Below, one piece after another: positions 31,655 to 41,745 of a DNA stretch of 64,000 nt (position 1 is its first letter; every line of letters begins with the position of its first letter). Under the pieces are notes generated by a model. It saw only the letters and a program-made list of their open reading frames with translations, ran no database searches and was not told the origin of the DNA. Where the stretch lies: assembly GCA_032718475.1 (NCBI GenBank), contig JAUCBJ010009073.1:1-64000 (forward strand). The letters are read 5' to 3'. This DNA is from Nemertoderma westbladi. Its lineage: Eukaryota; Xenacoelomorpha; Nemertodermatida; Nemertodermatidae. A program made the position numbers and the translations under genes.

Positions 31655-32183
31655 AGCCAATATAATAGGCAATACTGAACTGATGCACTGAAAGCAATAG
31701 GATACTCTATCTAGTATTGTACTGTTGCAGCCTACTGCAGTATGTTACTGTCTGACTGTGGTACACTACTGTATTGAAATGGCAATATAGCCCTAGTGCT
31801 ATACTGGTTCAACATGCTACCTGATGCACTACCGCAGTTGTACTGTTTCGTACTGAAGGGAAATACTGTAGGTCAACAAATCAAGGGACGAGGCCACAAC
31901 TAAAGCCTAGGCATTACAATCGAGTATGTGGACTGTTAGAAATAAGGTTTAAGTAAGGACTAATGACTAAGAAATATTATTCACAATTGGATTTATGGAA
32001 TAAAAGGATAAAGGATATAAAGGAATAAGGGATAAGGTTTAAGGACTTGACTTGATGATAGCCTATATAATAGGCAATACTGATGTGCTGAAAGCAATAG
32101 GCTAATGCAGAATTGTACTGTTACAGCCTACTGCAGTATGGTACTGTCTGACTGTTGCACACTACTGTACATATTGAAAGGCA
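31655..32183. repeat. Direct repeat of about 130 bp, two copies
   Basis: About 31655-31790 and 32055-32183 share ATAATAGGCAATACTGA, GTACTGTTGCAGCCTACTGC and TACTGTCTGACTGT. No gene between them. Confidence 0.65.
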
Positions 32184-32720
32184 GTGATTTTTTATGTCCT
32201 TTTATTTGACTTTTTTTGTCCGTTTTTTTACGAATTATGCATAATGACTTTTGTTGTCCTTTTAATGACTTTTATTGTCCTTTTAATGACTTTTTATGTA
32301 TGTATTTCTTCAAACTGTCAGACTGCTGATTTCTGGACTGTCAGACAGTTGATTTCACTATGCCTGTGCCAAAACATTTCATGATTCCATGATTTATAGA
32401 CTATGAGATAGATTTCCATATGCGCCTGTGGTTAAAAGACTCTATATTTAATAGTTTGTGGTTGTTGTCGATAATCGATTACAACATGACGTAGCAAAAC
32501 ACTCATTTTATAGCAGGTTAAGGCGGTTAAGGTAAAGGGAGCAGGTTAAGGCCGAGTTTTCTAACCAAAACAATAAACAGTCACTTTACCAAATCAGGGA
32601 AAGGAGCAGGTTACAGAGACGGGTTTTCTAACCAAAACAATAAACGATCACTTAACTAATTGAGGGAAAGGAGCAGGTTATTATTACCTGGATATTTTTA
32701 AACGAATTTTTATTTCTCAT
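32183..32720 (+). repeat. Dispersed repeat, copy A, with 68-bp minisatellite
   Basis: Inverted relative to 47570-48566. Shared order: TTTTTATGTCCTTTTA words, CTGTCAGACTGCTGATTTCTGG, GATTTCCATATGCGCCTGTGG, GTTGTTGTCGATAATCGATTAC, GCTACGTCAT-like word, then minisatellite units containing GGTTTTCTAACCAAAACAAT. This copy has only two to three units. Confidence 0.75.
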
Positions 32721-32819
32721 GGTCATGGGGGGGAGGGCGGAGTTGGGGGGGGGGGGGGGGGGGGGGGGGGGGTATTTGTAATTTTATTTTAACTCCGTCG
32801 ATTTTAACTAATTTTATTA

Positions 32820-32970
32820 ACAACAATTTTTATCAACTTGTTTTCTTTTTATCATATTCATATGTGTACATACTTTACTTCGTTAATTGCACGTCGGATC
32901 ACTTGTATACTGTATGCACCTAGAACTCAGCGTATTGGCGCTATATAAAATCTTATTATTATTATTAAAA
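32820..32970 (+). repeat. SINE-tail-like sequence
   Basis: Ends TTGGCGCTATATAAAATCTTATTATTATTATT, resembling the tail of the insertion at 31409-31497. No Pol III boxes seen in this fragment. Confidence 0.4.
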
Positions 32971-32999
32971 TTGGTGAAAATTTCACCAAAAAATTATAT

Positions 33000-33425
33000 T
33001 ACACCAATTTAAATAATGTAATCCCAAAAAAATCATTCAACACCAAATAAAATAAAGTCGCCCCAAATAACATTATTCAAACACCAAAATAAATTTTTTA
33101 ACACCAAAATCAATTATTCAACACCAAAATATATAAATGCTACCCAAAACTAATTATTCACACCAAAATAATTGACAAAACCACCAAAATAAATACGAAT
33201 TTTGCCAATATAAATACAAATTTTCCCAAAATAAATGCAAATTTTTCCAAAATAAATGCAAATTTTCCCAAAATAAATTTAAATTTTCCCAAAATAAATA
33301 CATTTTCCCCCAAAATAAATACAATAATCCCCCTAAATAAATACATAATCCCCCAAAATAAATATATAATCCCCCAAAATAAATACATATTCCCCCAAAC
33401 TAATCAAATATTTTGCCAAAATAAA
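33000..33425. repeat. Degenerate minisatellite of CCCAAAATAAAT words
   Basis: About 20 irregular units of 18-22 bp built on C3-5AAAATAAATAC. The minus-strand frame across it (33158-33388) is a translation of the repeat. Confidence 0.75.
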
Positions 33426-33622
33426 CAGACTGTTATTCTTCTAGTTACATACTCTCAGTTGCAGACTATTCTTACGAGGATCGTCGGGTGAGTACAAAAC
33501 AAAGACCCAAGACTTTACTGCCCGTTCTGTACAAAACAAAGATGTAGAGTCACATTCGGCAACCAAAGAGCGTTAGGCCCCATTGCCATGCCATGCCATT
33601 AAAAGGAGCTTGTTGGTAAAGG

Positions 33623-33646
33623 AGCAGCTAACAGAGGCGTGTTTGG
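33623..33646. repeat. 24-bp target-site duplication of LINE (left)
   Basis: Identical to 37534-37557; core CTAACAGAGGCGTGTTTGG. The flanks are a diverged unit of the 68-bp minisatellite, so the LINE inserted into that repeat. Confidence 0.85.
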
Positions 33647-34272
33647 TCAGGTCAGGTATTCTAGGTCATTGATCAAGAAAACTTGCCACCTCCATGCAGC
33701 ATAAAGGAGGTGCCACCTGTAGCTGCATAGACCCCTTTTACTAGGGCAAATCTGGTCCTGTAACTAGGACCCCCTTCGTTCTGGGATAAGGACGCCCTTG
33801 GTCCTGGATTAAGGACCCATATACTTGGCTGCAGGGGTATATGGCCTGACCAGGCAGATGGTGATCTACCAATGGCTGGTCAGGAGTAGAGTGTTCTCAT
33901 GTCCACTCTGAGAGCACTTCACTGCGACCTGCACCTGGCAGCAAGGGTACAGGGCATGACCCAGCAGATGAGCTGCAACAGCCAATGGTGGGTCATGTGC
34001 GCCAGAGTAGAAATGGGTGATGGGCCTCATATCTGACTCCATTGCGACACCCACCCTGTGGAATGGCAAACCAGGGTGTGGTATTTGCCCCGAGAGCTGA
34101 CTCGGCAAAAAAGCACCCCCCAACCCCCACTATGGATTACATTAGCAATGCGGAGGTCCGGCCACTAGAGGCCAGTGGAATTACCGGACACAATCGGCCT
34201 CACAGGCGTCAGTTAACTCCTGACCGGCTGCCTGTCTAACCCCCTACTGGAGAGAGAGCAGCCAACAATTCT
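33647..34272 (+). promoter_or_regulatory. 5' region of the LINE
   Basis: GC-richer than its surroundings, with internal duplication of CTGCAGGGGTATATGGCCTGACC-like wording (about 33824-33860, 33934-33965). It should contain the internal promoter. A 65-codon upstream frame (34042-34239) is of uncertain meaning. Confidence 0.45.
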
Positions 34273-36687
34273 TTGAGTCCCTTCCCTGATGACCTTTCTG
34301 GCCCAAACCCTGGGTCACCAGGGAGGCCAGATTGTGATGGGGAGAGGGATTCTGGAGTTGGAGGCTACTCTTATGTTCCACCCCGACCAACAAAGCCATT
34401 GGTGAATCTGAGGCAAGTCACTAGACTAGCCTCAGTAAACACCCTAACACTCGGGTCTCCAATGCGACAAGGTGAGCTGACTGCCTTGGCAGATAAGCTT
34501 TCTCTTAGCGCAGTGGGTGTTCAAGAGCACCGAATGCAGACTGGACAGACTGATGAGGTTCTGATTAAGGACATGGGGGGCGGTTGGCGACTCGCCCTCG
34601 CGTCAGCAGATGATAGTGGCAATGGTGGAATTGGGTTATTGATGAATCCAACTGCACATGCAGCATTGGACAAAATAGACCAAATCTCTAACCGCATCAT
34701 CCGTTGCCACTTCTCATGTTCTGGAAGACTGGCTAAGAAGTTTCCTAAGGTGGTTCTGATTGTGTGCTACTCTCCAACTAGTGTTGCCACTGTAGAGGAG
34801 GTGGAAAATTTCTACCACAATCTACAAGCAGCTACTGATGGAGTGGATCAGCATGCATTCTTAACATTCCTGGGAGACTTTAATGCAAGTCTGCATCAAT
34901 CACCTACATCGCCCTGGGTCTATAGCAATAGTGTTAACAGAAATTCTGTCCATCTTCAGGATTTTATCTCTGGAAATGGATTGTTTTCGGCTGGAACCCA
35001 GTTCAAGAAGCGAACTGGAAAGCTATGGACTCATAGTGGACCCAGTGGTCACAAGTCCCAGATAGACCATATTCTGTTTCGTAGGAAATACAGGAGCTCT
35101 ATACAAGACTGTAATGCATTTACACTTCGACCCTTCTCCAGTGATCACCGCCTTATTGTGGCCAAGGTAAGACTTAGTCTGCGTGCTAGCAGAACACCGA
35201 AATCTGCCTTGCCACGGCATGACTGGTCCTCTCTGTTGCAACAGCCAAGTGTGAGATCCAGCTTCACACTACAGCTGAGCAACAGGTATGAGGCTCTTGC
35301 CTCTGAGGCGGCAGATCACTGTGAGGGCTATACTGCCTTTACAGAAGCAGTTAAGTTAGCAGCTGCAGAAACAGTTCCTGTATACCCTCGAAACAGGAAA
35401 AGGGCCCCCTGGACTGACAACAAAATTCAAAAGTGCCGAAATGACCTTCATAAGGCGCAGAAAGAGTCCCGACTCAAACAGACTACAGCGGCCAAGAATG
35501 CAGTTAAGGCTGCATCTAGGTCCCTGAACAGGCAGTACTCTGTTAATCTACAGGAGCTAATAAACCAACAGGTTGATGCCATCAATGATGCTGACGACAG
35601 CAGGCAATCATCACAGGCATGGAAATCGATCAATCTGCTTACTGGGCGGAAAAGCCAACCAACCACCAAGGTTAAGGCTGAATCACCAGCCGATCGCCTC
35701 AATGGTTGGAAAGCCCACTTTGAAAAGCTCCTCAATGATGACAGGGTATTGCCTGATAACTTTATAGAAGTAAAGGTGTCTGAGTCTGTACTCCCAGATA
35801 TTCCCATTGGCGATATCTCCTTTGCAGAAGTGAAGGCTGCTGCAAAGAGCATTAAGACCAATCGTGCCAGTGGAGTAGATGGTGTTCCCCCTGAGGTCTT
35901 TAAAATACCTGAGTGTTTAAAGCTCATCTATCCCATCATAGTAGACATGTACCGTACAACAAGAGTCCCACAAGAAATGAAAACAAATAAGTTGGTGCCA
36001 GTTCCCAAGAAGGGCAACCTAACACTCTATGGTTCTTTTCGGGGAATCTCATTGATCTCGATTGCTGCAAAGCTATACAATAGGATTCTATTAAATCGCA
36101 TTAGGGATCCCATTGAGAGACTACTCCGTGGAAATCAGAATGGGTTCCGTAAAGGTCGTGGGACCATGGAGCCCATTTTGGCACTTAGAAGGATAATTGA
36201 AGAATTATCAAAAAAGAAAGACAGGCATCTGGCTGTTATCTTTGTTGACTTCTTCAAGGCCTTTGATTCAGTCTCTCGCTCACGTATGTTCAGCATACTT
36301 TCATTATATGGGATTCCTGATGAAATTATTGCAGCAATCAGATCAGTATACGATGGTTCGACAACATTTGTGTCTACTGTTGACGGTGACACAGAACCAT
36401 TTGAAGTGTTATGGGGCGTCCTCCAAGGAGACACACTTGCACCATTATGGTTCATTATTGTGGTTGACTATGTTCTACGCATGTCCTTAGATCATCATAA
36501 TGATGATGGGGTGATGATAACTCCACCTACTGGCTCCAGAAGTCGAGGAAATCCTGCCAAGTACCTAACTGATCTAGACTTTGCTGATGACTTAGGAGTA
36601 CTCTCAGAATCATTAGAGGGAGCCCAACGGCTCCTCAGCTCATTAGAACATGCTGCTTCTAGTCTTGGTCTTTTTATTAACTCCTGA
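34273..36687 (+). CDS. LINE endonuclease-reverse transcriptase (804 aa to in-frame TGA)
   Basis: Copies LINE RNA into nicked chromosomal DNA. The N-terminal APE-type endonuclease shows VGVQEHRM (catalytic Glu), FLGDFNAS and FSSDHRLIV (about residues 75-300). The RT follows: VPVPKKGNLTLYGSFRGISL, FVDFFKAFDSV (motif A), GVLQGDTLAP (motif B) and LDFADDLGVL (motif C). It ends at a TGA (36685-36687) just after FINS, where related elements usually have a Gly codon before KTK; the same frame continues at once. The ATG at 34273 is the first that takes in the whole endonuclease. All RT catalytic motifs are present. Confidence 0.85.
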   Translation: MSPFPDDLSGPNPGSPGRPDCDGERDSGVGGYSYVPPRPTKPLVNLRQVTRLASVNTLTLGSPMRQGELTALADKLSLSAVGVQEHRMQTGQTDEVLIKDMGGGWRLALASADDSGNGGIGLLMNPTAHAALDKIDQISNRIIRCHFSCSGRLAKKFPKVVLIVCYSPTSVATVEEVENFYHNLQAATDGVDQHAFLTFLGDFNASLHQSPTSPWVYSNSVNRNSVHLQDFISGNGLFSAGTQFKKRTGKLWTHSGPSGHKSQIDHILFRRKYRSSIQDCNAFTLRPFSSDHRLIVAKVRLSLRASRTPKSALPRHDWSSLLQQPSVRSSFTLQLSNRYEALASEAADHCEGYTAFTEAVKLAAAETVPVYPRNRKRAPWTDNKIQKCRNDLHKAQKESRLKQTTAAKNAVKAASRSLNRQYSVNLQELINQQVDAINDADDSRQSSQAWKSINLLTGRKSQPTTKVKAESPADRLNGWKAHFEKLLNDDRVLPDNFIEVKVSESVLPDIPIGDISFAEVKAAAKSIKTNRASGVDGVPPEVFKIPECLKLIYPIIVDMYRTTRVPQEMKTNKLVPVPKKGNLTLYGSFRGISLISIAAKLYNRILLNRIRDPIERLLRGNQNGFRKGRGTMEPILALRRIIEELSKKKDRHLAVIFVDFFKAFDSVSRSRMFSILSLYGIPDEIIAAIRSVYDGSTTFVSTVDGDTEPFEVLWGVLQGDTLAPLWFIIVVDYVLRMSLDHHNDDGVMITPPTGSRSRGNPAKYLTDLDFADDLGVLSESLEGAQRLLSSLEHAASSLGLFINS

Positions 36688-37487
36688 AAGACCAAAATTC
36701 TGACAGTTAACTTTGAAAGTCCTCAGCAAGTCTCTGATCGGATGAGCATAAGCTCAAAGGATGGTATGCTTGAGCATGTGGACGACTTCTGTTACCTGGG
36801 ATCATGGATCCGGAAGTCAGGTGAGGACCTTCGAATACGTAAGGGAAAGGCATGGGCAGCCTTGAATAGGCTTTCCAGGATTTGGAAGTCACCGAGAATT
36901 AATCGGAAACTTAAGGTCCGATTATTTAGAGCAGCAGTAGTTCCAGTACTCCTCTACGGGAGTCCATGCTGGGCTCTAACTGCTGAGGACACCAAATCTC
37001 TGGATGGCACATTCACAAGAATGCTACGCCGGGTTCATTGTGTCAAGTACAATGCACACATCTCCAACCAGACACTATATAACATTGTAGGTGTCTCATT
37101 GGTTCCCCCAAGCTTGACACTAGAACAAAATCGCCTGCGCTTTGCAGGATATTGCTTTCGCCGTGAGGACCAGCCAGTGCATATGCACTGGCTATCATGG
37201 GTGATAGGGAGTTGTGGCGGTGCAATTTTGTTGACAAGCCGGCACAGCATTCTTAAAAATGCAGCTGCAATGCAGCATGCCGATCCTAGTAGTAGTAGTA
37301 GCCAGTGCATAATCTTGTACTTTGGCAGCCTCATGGAGTGAATAAGCATGGTGGACAGCCCATGACTTTCTTGAGACGCATCTTAAAGGACACTGGCCTT
37401 AAAGATGCGGATGATCTAGCAAATGTCATGGGTGATAGGGAGTTGTGGCGGTGCAATTTTGTTGACAAGCCGGCACAGCATTCTTAA
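36688..37487 (+). pseudogene. LINE RT thumb and C-terminus after the TGA
   Basis: Same frame as the preceding ORF: KTKILTVNF, then DDFCYLGSWIRKSGED, AVVPVLLYGSPCWALT and RFAGYCFRREDQPVH. It is then interrupted at 37184 by a 118-bp insertion of the element's own 3' end. Coding resumes (NLVLWQPHGVNKHGGQPMTF) and ends CNFVDKPAQHS-stop at about 37487. Confidence 0.75.
37184..37301 (+). mobile_element. Nested insertion of the LINE's own 3' end
   Basis: 118 bp duplicating 37428-37533 (GTGATAGGGAGTTGTGGCGG through the (AGT)n tail). It is flanked by CCAGTGCATA at 37174-37183 and 37302-37311. The 5' junction forms an 18-bp palindrome (37174-37191), as if the end folded back during integration. Confidence 0.8.
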
Positions 37488-37533
37488 AAATGCAGCTGCA
37501 ATGCAGCATGCCGATCCTAGTAGTAGTAGTAGT

Positions 37534-37557
37534 AGCAGCTAACAGAGGCGTGTTTGG
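37534..37557. repeat. 24-bp target-site duplication of LINE (right)
   Basis: Matches 33623-33646 exactly; followed by GGAACCTAAAACAATAAAAG, the rest of the interrupted minisatellite-like unit. Confidence 0.85.
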
Positions 37558-37872
37558 GGAACCTAAAACAATAAAAGAAAGTTAACACATGTTGTCACCC
37601 TTTACTTCCAGTTATATTCTAGTGATCCCCCATGGTAAAATAAGTATTAGTTCTATGGGTAACCTGGCAACCCAGTTATCCACCCAGGGGAAGATGACTA
37701 TTAGTTCTATGGGTAACATGGCAACAATTAGTACATCAGGCCGCAGTTTCCAGAAACTCTTCTGTAGGTACAGTACCGGTATCACCAATATTAGTGCTAG
37801 TTTCATTTATAGTGTTTACTGTTTATTCAATAAAGATCTCTATTACTTATTATATACCTTTGACAATGTACC
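37558..37872. other. Non-coding stretch with a local duplication
   Basis: ATTAGTTCTATGGGTAAC occurs twice (near 37648 and 37702). No gene seen. Confidence 0.5.
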
Positions 37873-37876
37873 TTAA

Positions 37877-38371
37877 CCCTATCCATACCGGGGGTGGGGG
37901 GGGGGGGGGGGACTTTTGGAGACGCACTTTATTGGATTGCTTGGTTCAAAGCCAAACCACATTTATTGCAAGTGAAATTCCGTTACTTTTCCTAAAATTT
38001 ATTATTCTTTATCTTAAAACAAAAATTAATTTTCATATTATTATTTATGACCATGAAAATGACTCGTAAACTGACCTGTCTCTGAAAATGTCATATTATT
38101 GCTGAACTATTGTAGGAGGGAAATTTAAAATTCAATCAATTTAATATCAATTTAAAATCAATTTAAACATAATTATAGTATATAAATATTATATTTGAGC
38201 ATTAGTGTGTGGCATATTTGGATAGAGGAATAAATTTTGTATCTGAAACTTTTTACTTTAAAGTAATATCATCAAACCACACAAAGTTATATGCTTCCAA
38301 ACTTTACGTCCCCAAAAGTCCCCCCCACCCCCGGTAGTTTGAGCGTCTAAAGTACCCGGGTATGGATAGGG
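37877..38371. mobile_element. piggyBac-type MITE with TTAA target site
   Basis: TTAA (37873-37876 and 38372-38375) flanks a 495-bp element whose ends are inverted repeats starting CCCTATCCATACC. A second inverted block follows (GGGGGTGGGGGG then GACTTTTGG on the left; the matching C-rich block on the right). TTAA duplication and CCCT-starting ends are piggyBac hallmarks. No transposase; the internal frame is not coding. Confidence 0.85.
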
Positions 38372-38650
38372 TTAAGGATCACTATTAGATATACAGTATC
38401 TTTAGTAGTGTTCATGAAGTTATAAAGGTACATCATATCTATGAGACTGAGTAGGCATATTTGGTGTGTGTATAGAAATCCTATAAGTTCATATGACCAT
38501 AATTTGTTAAAATGACCAATTTCTACTTCTTTAACAACATAAATACTGTACCACGTTTACGGAAAATTTTTTATACTTGAAAAGAAATTTGCACAGTATT
38601 TTGTTGTATTTATGTTTTACGATCACTATTATCACAGTACTTAAGTTATT

Positions 38651-38732
38651 CCACCTTGCGTAGTTGGTTAAATCGGGGGCATTGAAATCACATCTCTCTT
38701 TGGGTCGTGGGTTCGATCCCATCGTGGGGGCT
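38651..38732 (+). ncRNA. tRNA-like Pol III module (SINE head or tRNA pseudogene)
   Basis: Box A-like GTAGTTGGTTAA (about 38660-38672) and a perfect box B GGTTCGATCCC (about 38709-38720) inside a 5-bp T-stem (GTGGG/CCCAT). The acceptor stem does not pair well, so it is not a working tRNA. Probably the head of a tRNA-derived SINE. Confidence 0.5.
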
Positions 38733-38849
38733 AGGGTAGTTTTCGTTTCGGCACGAATACTTTAAAAACAATAAAGTGATTTATTAGCTATATGGCGCAT
38801 CTCTTCCTTCCGTAAATGGTACAGTAGCTAAATGAGTACTGGAGTTTCC

Positions 38850-38960
38850 TTAAGCCCCGTTCACATCGAATGGTGCGTGAGCGGTAAAGTACTGTAGTCT
38901 GGTAAAGCGGTAAACCAGCGGTACACTACCCGGAGCCCGTTCACACCCAACGGTACCGTT
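38850..38960. repeat. Possible Harbinger-type terminal sequences
   Basis: GCCCCGTTCACATCG (about 38854) after TTA, and GAGCCCGTTCACACC (about 38932), resemble the GGGCCCGTTCACAC ends of PIF/Harbinger MITEs. Both are in the same orientation and no partner end was located. Confidence 0.3.
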
Positions 38961-39029
38961 GCTGTAACTGATTGTCTATCTGTCGCCTTTGAATTCAACA
39001 GGAAATTACATTAATTGTTTTTTTAGGGA

Positions 39030-40965
39030 GGGATTGGTGTCAGTTCACTATGAAATATTGGAAACCCGGGTAGAAAGTTATGGAGGGGTCCCCGTGTCAG
39101 TTCACTATGTAAGATATTGGAAACCCTGGTAGAAAGTTAGTGAGGGATCCCGTGTTAGTTCACTAAGTAAGATATTGGAACCCTGGTAGAAAGTTACGGA
39201 GGGATCCCGTGTCAGTTCACTAAGTAAGATATTGGAAACCCTGGTAGAATGTTAGGGAGGGATCCCCGTGTTAGTTTACTATGTAACAAAGTTGAGGAAT
39301 CCCCGTGTTATTTCACTAATTAAGATATTGGAAACCCTGGTAGAAAGTTAGGGAGGGATCCCCGTGTCAGTTCACTATGTAAGATATTGGAAACCCTGGT
39401 AGAAAGTTAGGGAGGGATCCCGTGTCATTTCACTAAGTAAGATATTGGAAAACCTGGTAGAAAGTTAGGGAGAGATCCCCGTGTTAGTTCACTATGTAAG
39501 AAAGTTAGGGAGGAATCCCCGTGTCAGTTCACTAAGTAAGATATTGGAACACCTGGTAGAAAGTTAGGGAGGGATCCCCGTGTCAGTTCACTAAGTATGA
39601 TATTGGAACACCTGGTAGAAAGTTAGGGAGGGATCCCCGTGTCAGTTCACTAAGTAAGATATTGGAAATCCTGGTAGAAAGTTAGGGAGGGATCCCCGTG
39701 TCAGTTCACTAAGTAAGATATTGGAAACCCTGGTAGAAAGTTAGGGAGGGATCCCCGTGTCAGTTCAATAAGTAAGATATTGGAACACCTGGTAGAAAGT
39801 TAGGGAGGGATCCCCGTGTCAGTTCACTAAGTAAGATATTGGAAACCCTGGTAGAAATTTAGGGAGGGATCTCCGTGTCAGTTCACTAAGTAAGATATTG
39901 GAACACCTGGTAGAAAGTTAGGGAGGGATCCCCGTGTCAGTTCACTAAGTAAGATATTGGAAACACTGGTAGAAAGTTAGGGGGGATCCCCGTGTCAGTT
40001 CACTATGTAAGATATTGGAAACCCTGGTAGAAAGTTAGGGAGGGATCCCCGTGTCAGTTCACTAATTAAGATATTGGAAACCCTGGTAGAAAGTTAGGGA
40101 GGGATCCCCGTGTCAGTTTACTAAGTAATATATTGGAACACCTGGTAGAAAGTTAGGGAGGGATCCCCGTGTTAGTTCACTATGTAAGAAAGTTAGGGAG
40201 GAATCCCCGTGTCAGTTCACTAAGTAAGATATTGGAAACCCTGGTAAGAAAGTTAGGGAATGATCCCTGTGTCAGTTCACTAGGTAAGATATGGGAAACC
40301 CTGGTAGAAAGTTAGGGAGGGATCCCGTGTCAGTTCACTAAGTAAGATATTGGAAACCCTGGTAGAAAGTTAGGGATGAAACCCGTGTCAGTTTACTAAG
40401 TAAGATATTGGAAACCCTGGTATAAAGTTAGGGAGGGATCCCCGTGTCAGTTCACTAAGTAAGATATTGGAAATCCTGGTAGAAAGTTAGGGAGGGATCC
40501 CGTGTCAGTTCACTAAGTTTGACATTGGAAACCCTGGTAGAAAATTAGGGAGGGATCCCGTTTCAGTTCACTAAGTAGGATATTGGAAACCCTGGTAGAA
40601 AGTTAGGGAGGGATCCCCGTGTCAGTTCACTAAGTAATATATTGGAAACCATGGTAGAAAGTTAGGGAGGGATCCCGTGTCAGTTCACTAAGTAAGATAT
40701 TGGAAACCCCGGTAGAAAGTTAGGGAGGGACCCCGTGTCAGTTCACAATGTAAGAAATTTGAAACCCTGGTAGAAAGTTAGATAGGGATCCCGTGTCAGT
40801 TCACTATGTAAGATACTGGAAACCCTGGAAGAAAGTTAGGAAGGGATCCCGTGTCAGTTCACAATGTAAGATATTGGAAACCCTGGTAGAAAGTAAGGGA
40901 GGGATTCCCGTGTCAGTTCACTATGTAAGAAAGTTAGGGAGGGTTCCCCGTGTTAGTTCACTATG
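39030..40965. repeat. 60-bp satellite array, about 32 units
   Basis: Consensus unit contains GATCCCCGTGTCAGTTCACT, AAGTAAGATATTGGAAACCC and TGGTAGAAAGTTAGGGAGGG. Units vary by point changes; a few are shortened to about 35-40 bp. The array runs directly into the assembly gap, so true length is unknown. No coding role. Confidence 0.95.
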
Positions 40966-41065
40966 NNNNNNNNNNNNNNNNNNNNNNNNNNNNNNNNNNN
41001 NNNNNNNNNNNNNNNNNNNNNNNNNNNNNNNNNNNNNNNNNNNNNNNNNNNNNNNNNNNNNNNNN
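40966..41065. other. Assembly gap (100 N)
   Basis: Exactly 100 N, a conventional placeholder. It separates the satellite from the pol-proximal end of a third BEL-like element, whose RT and integrase are therefore not visible. Confidence 0.98.
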
Positions 41066-41103
41066 TCATAGAGCCTTTCTAGGTCGCGCCTGGTTTCTTC
41101 CTC

Positions 41104-41739
41104 TCATTCTCGAACCTCCTCCAATGTGAGTTCCGAAGACTCGGCGCGGTGCCCTTTCCCGGCCACGGTGAAGACCGGTTTAGCCAGCCCTGCGCTGTGT
41201 CTGTCGGGCTGCTCATAGATGTCCTTTACGGGTCCCGTCATACACCAACCATATGGGGTTAGCATGACCTGAGGGTCCCTTTCGGGGTCTGGTCCAGCTT
41301 CGATGGTAGGCTGCAGTAGCCGGTGAGAACCTGGGCAATCTATACCAATGAGTACTGATACATAGGGTACATCCAGGTCATTGGGTATGTTAAAGTTCAG
41401 TCCTCGGGCGTGTGTGTATTGTTGAATTTCATCGGCCGAGGGCCGGTCTGCCAGTACGTTGAGCTCGGGTAGAACCCGAGCCTCAACAAGGTCCGACTTA
41501 TATTGGGAATATGTCACAATAGATTTGAATCGACATAGAATCAAGTCGTACTCTACGTCTCTGTCCGGGTTGGCGATGGTACAGAGTTGCATAAATGCCT
41601 TCCTTCGTTTAACTTGAAGGCGGTCTGCAACCACTCTGTCCATCATCGTTATTGCTGAACCTCCGTCTAAGAGCCCCAAAGTGGTTATCTGCTGACCGCG
41701 GTTATCACATACCGCTAATGCAACAATCCTCAGGTACAC
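41104..41739 (-). pseudogene. DUF1758-like retropepsin of element 3 with DGG motif
   Basis: Should cleave the element's polyprotein. It contains TTLGLLDGGSAITMMD, where retropepsins normally have D-S/T-G, then SVLIGIDCPGSH and LTPYGWCMTGPV, typical of the BEL protease-to-RT junction. It lies in the same frame as gag upstream, separated by a single TAA at 41746-41748. Replacement of the active-site Ser/Thr by Gly makes activity doubtful. It ends at 41104 near the gap. Confidence 0.65.
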
Positions 41740-41745
41740 ATAGGG

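Larger units (their letters stand above)
33647..37533 (+). mobile_element. Full-length RTE-like non-LTR retrotransposon
   Basis: 3.9-kb element with a 24-bp target duplication. It has an about 0.6-kb GC-rich 5' region, one long ORF (APE endonuclease plus RT) and a (TAG)n microsatellite tail instead of poly-A, as in RTE-clade elements. It is broken by an in-frame TGA and by a nested insertion of its own 3' end. Clade assignment rests on organisation and tail and is not certain. Confidence 0.8.

Noticed and set aside
33158-33388. Hydrophobic 76-aa ORF resembling a membrane protein
   Set aside because: Translation of the CCCAAAATAAAT minisatellite.
38651-38732. Functional tRNA gene
   Set aside because: Box A and box B and the T-stem are good, but the acceptor stem does not pair, so a SINE head or pseudogene is more likely.
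39030-40965. CRISPR-like array
   Set aside because: Units are head-to-tail with no unique spacers and no cas genes; this is eukaryotic satellite DNA.
40793-41071. 92-aa ORF spanning the gap
   Set aside because: Translation of satellite sequence and N bases.
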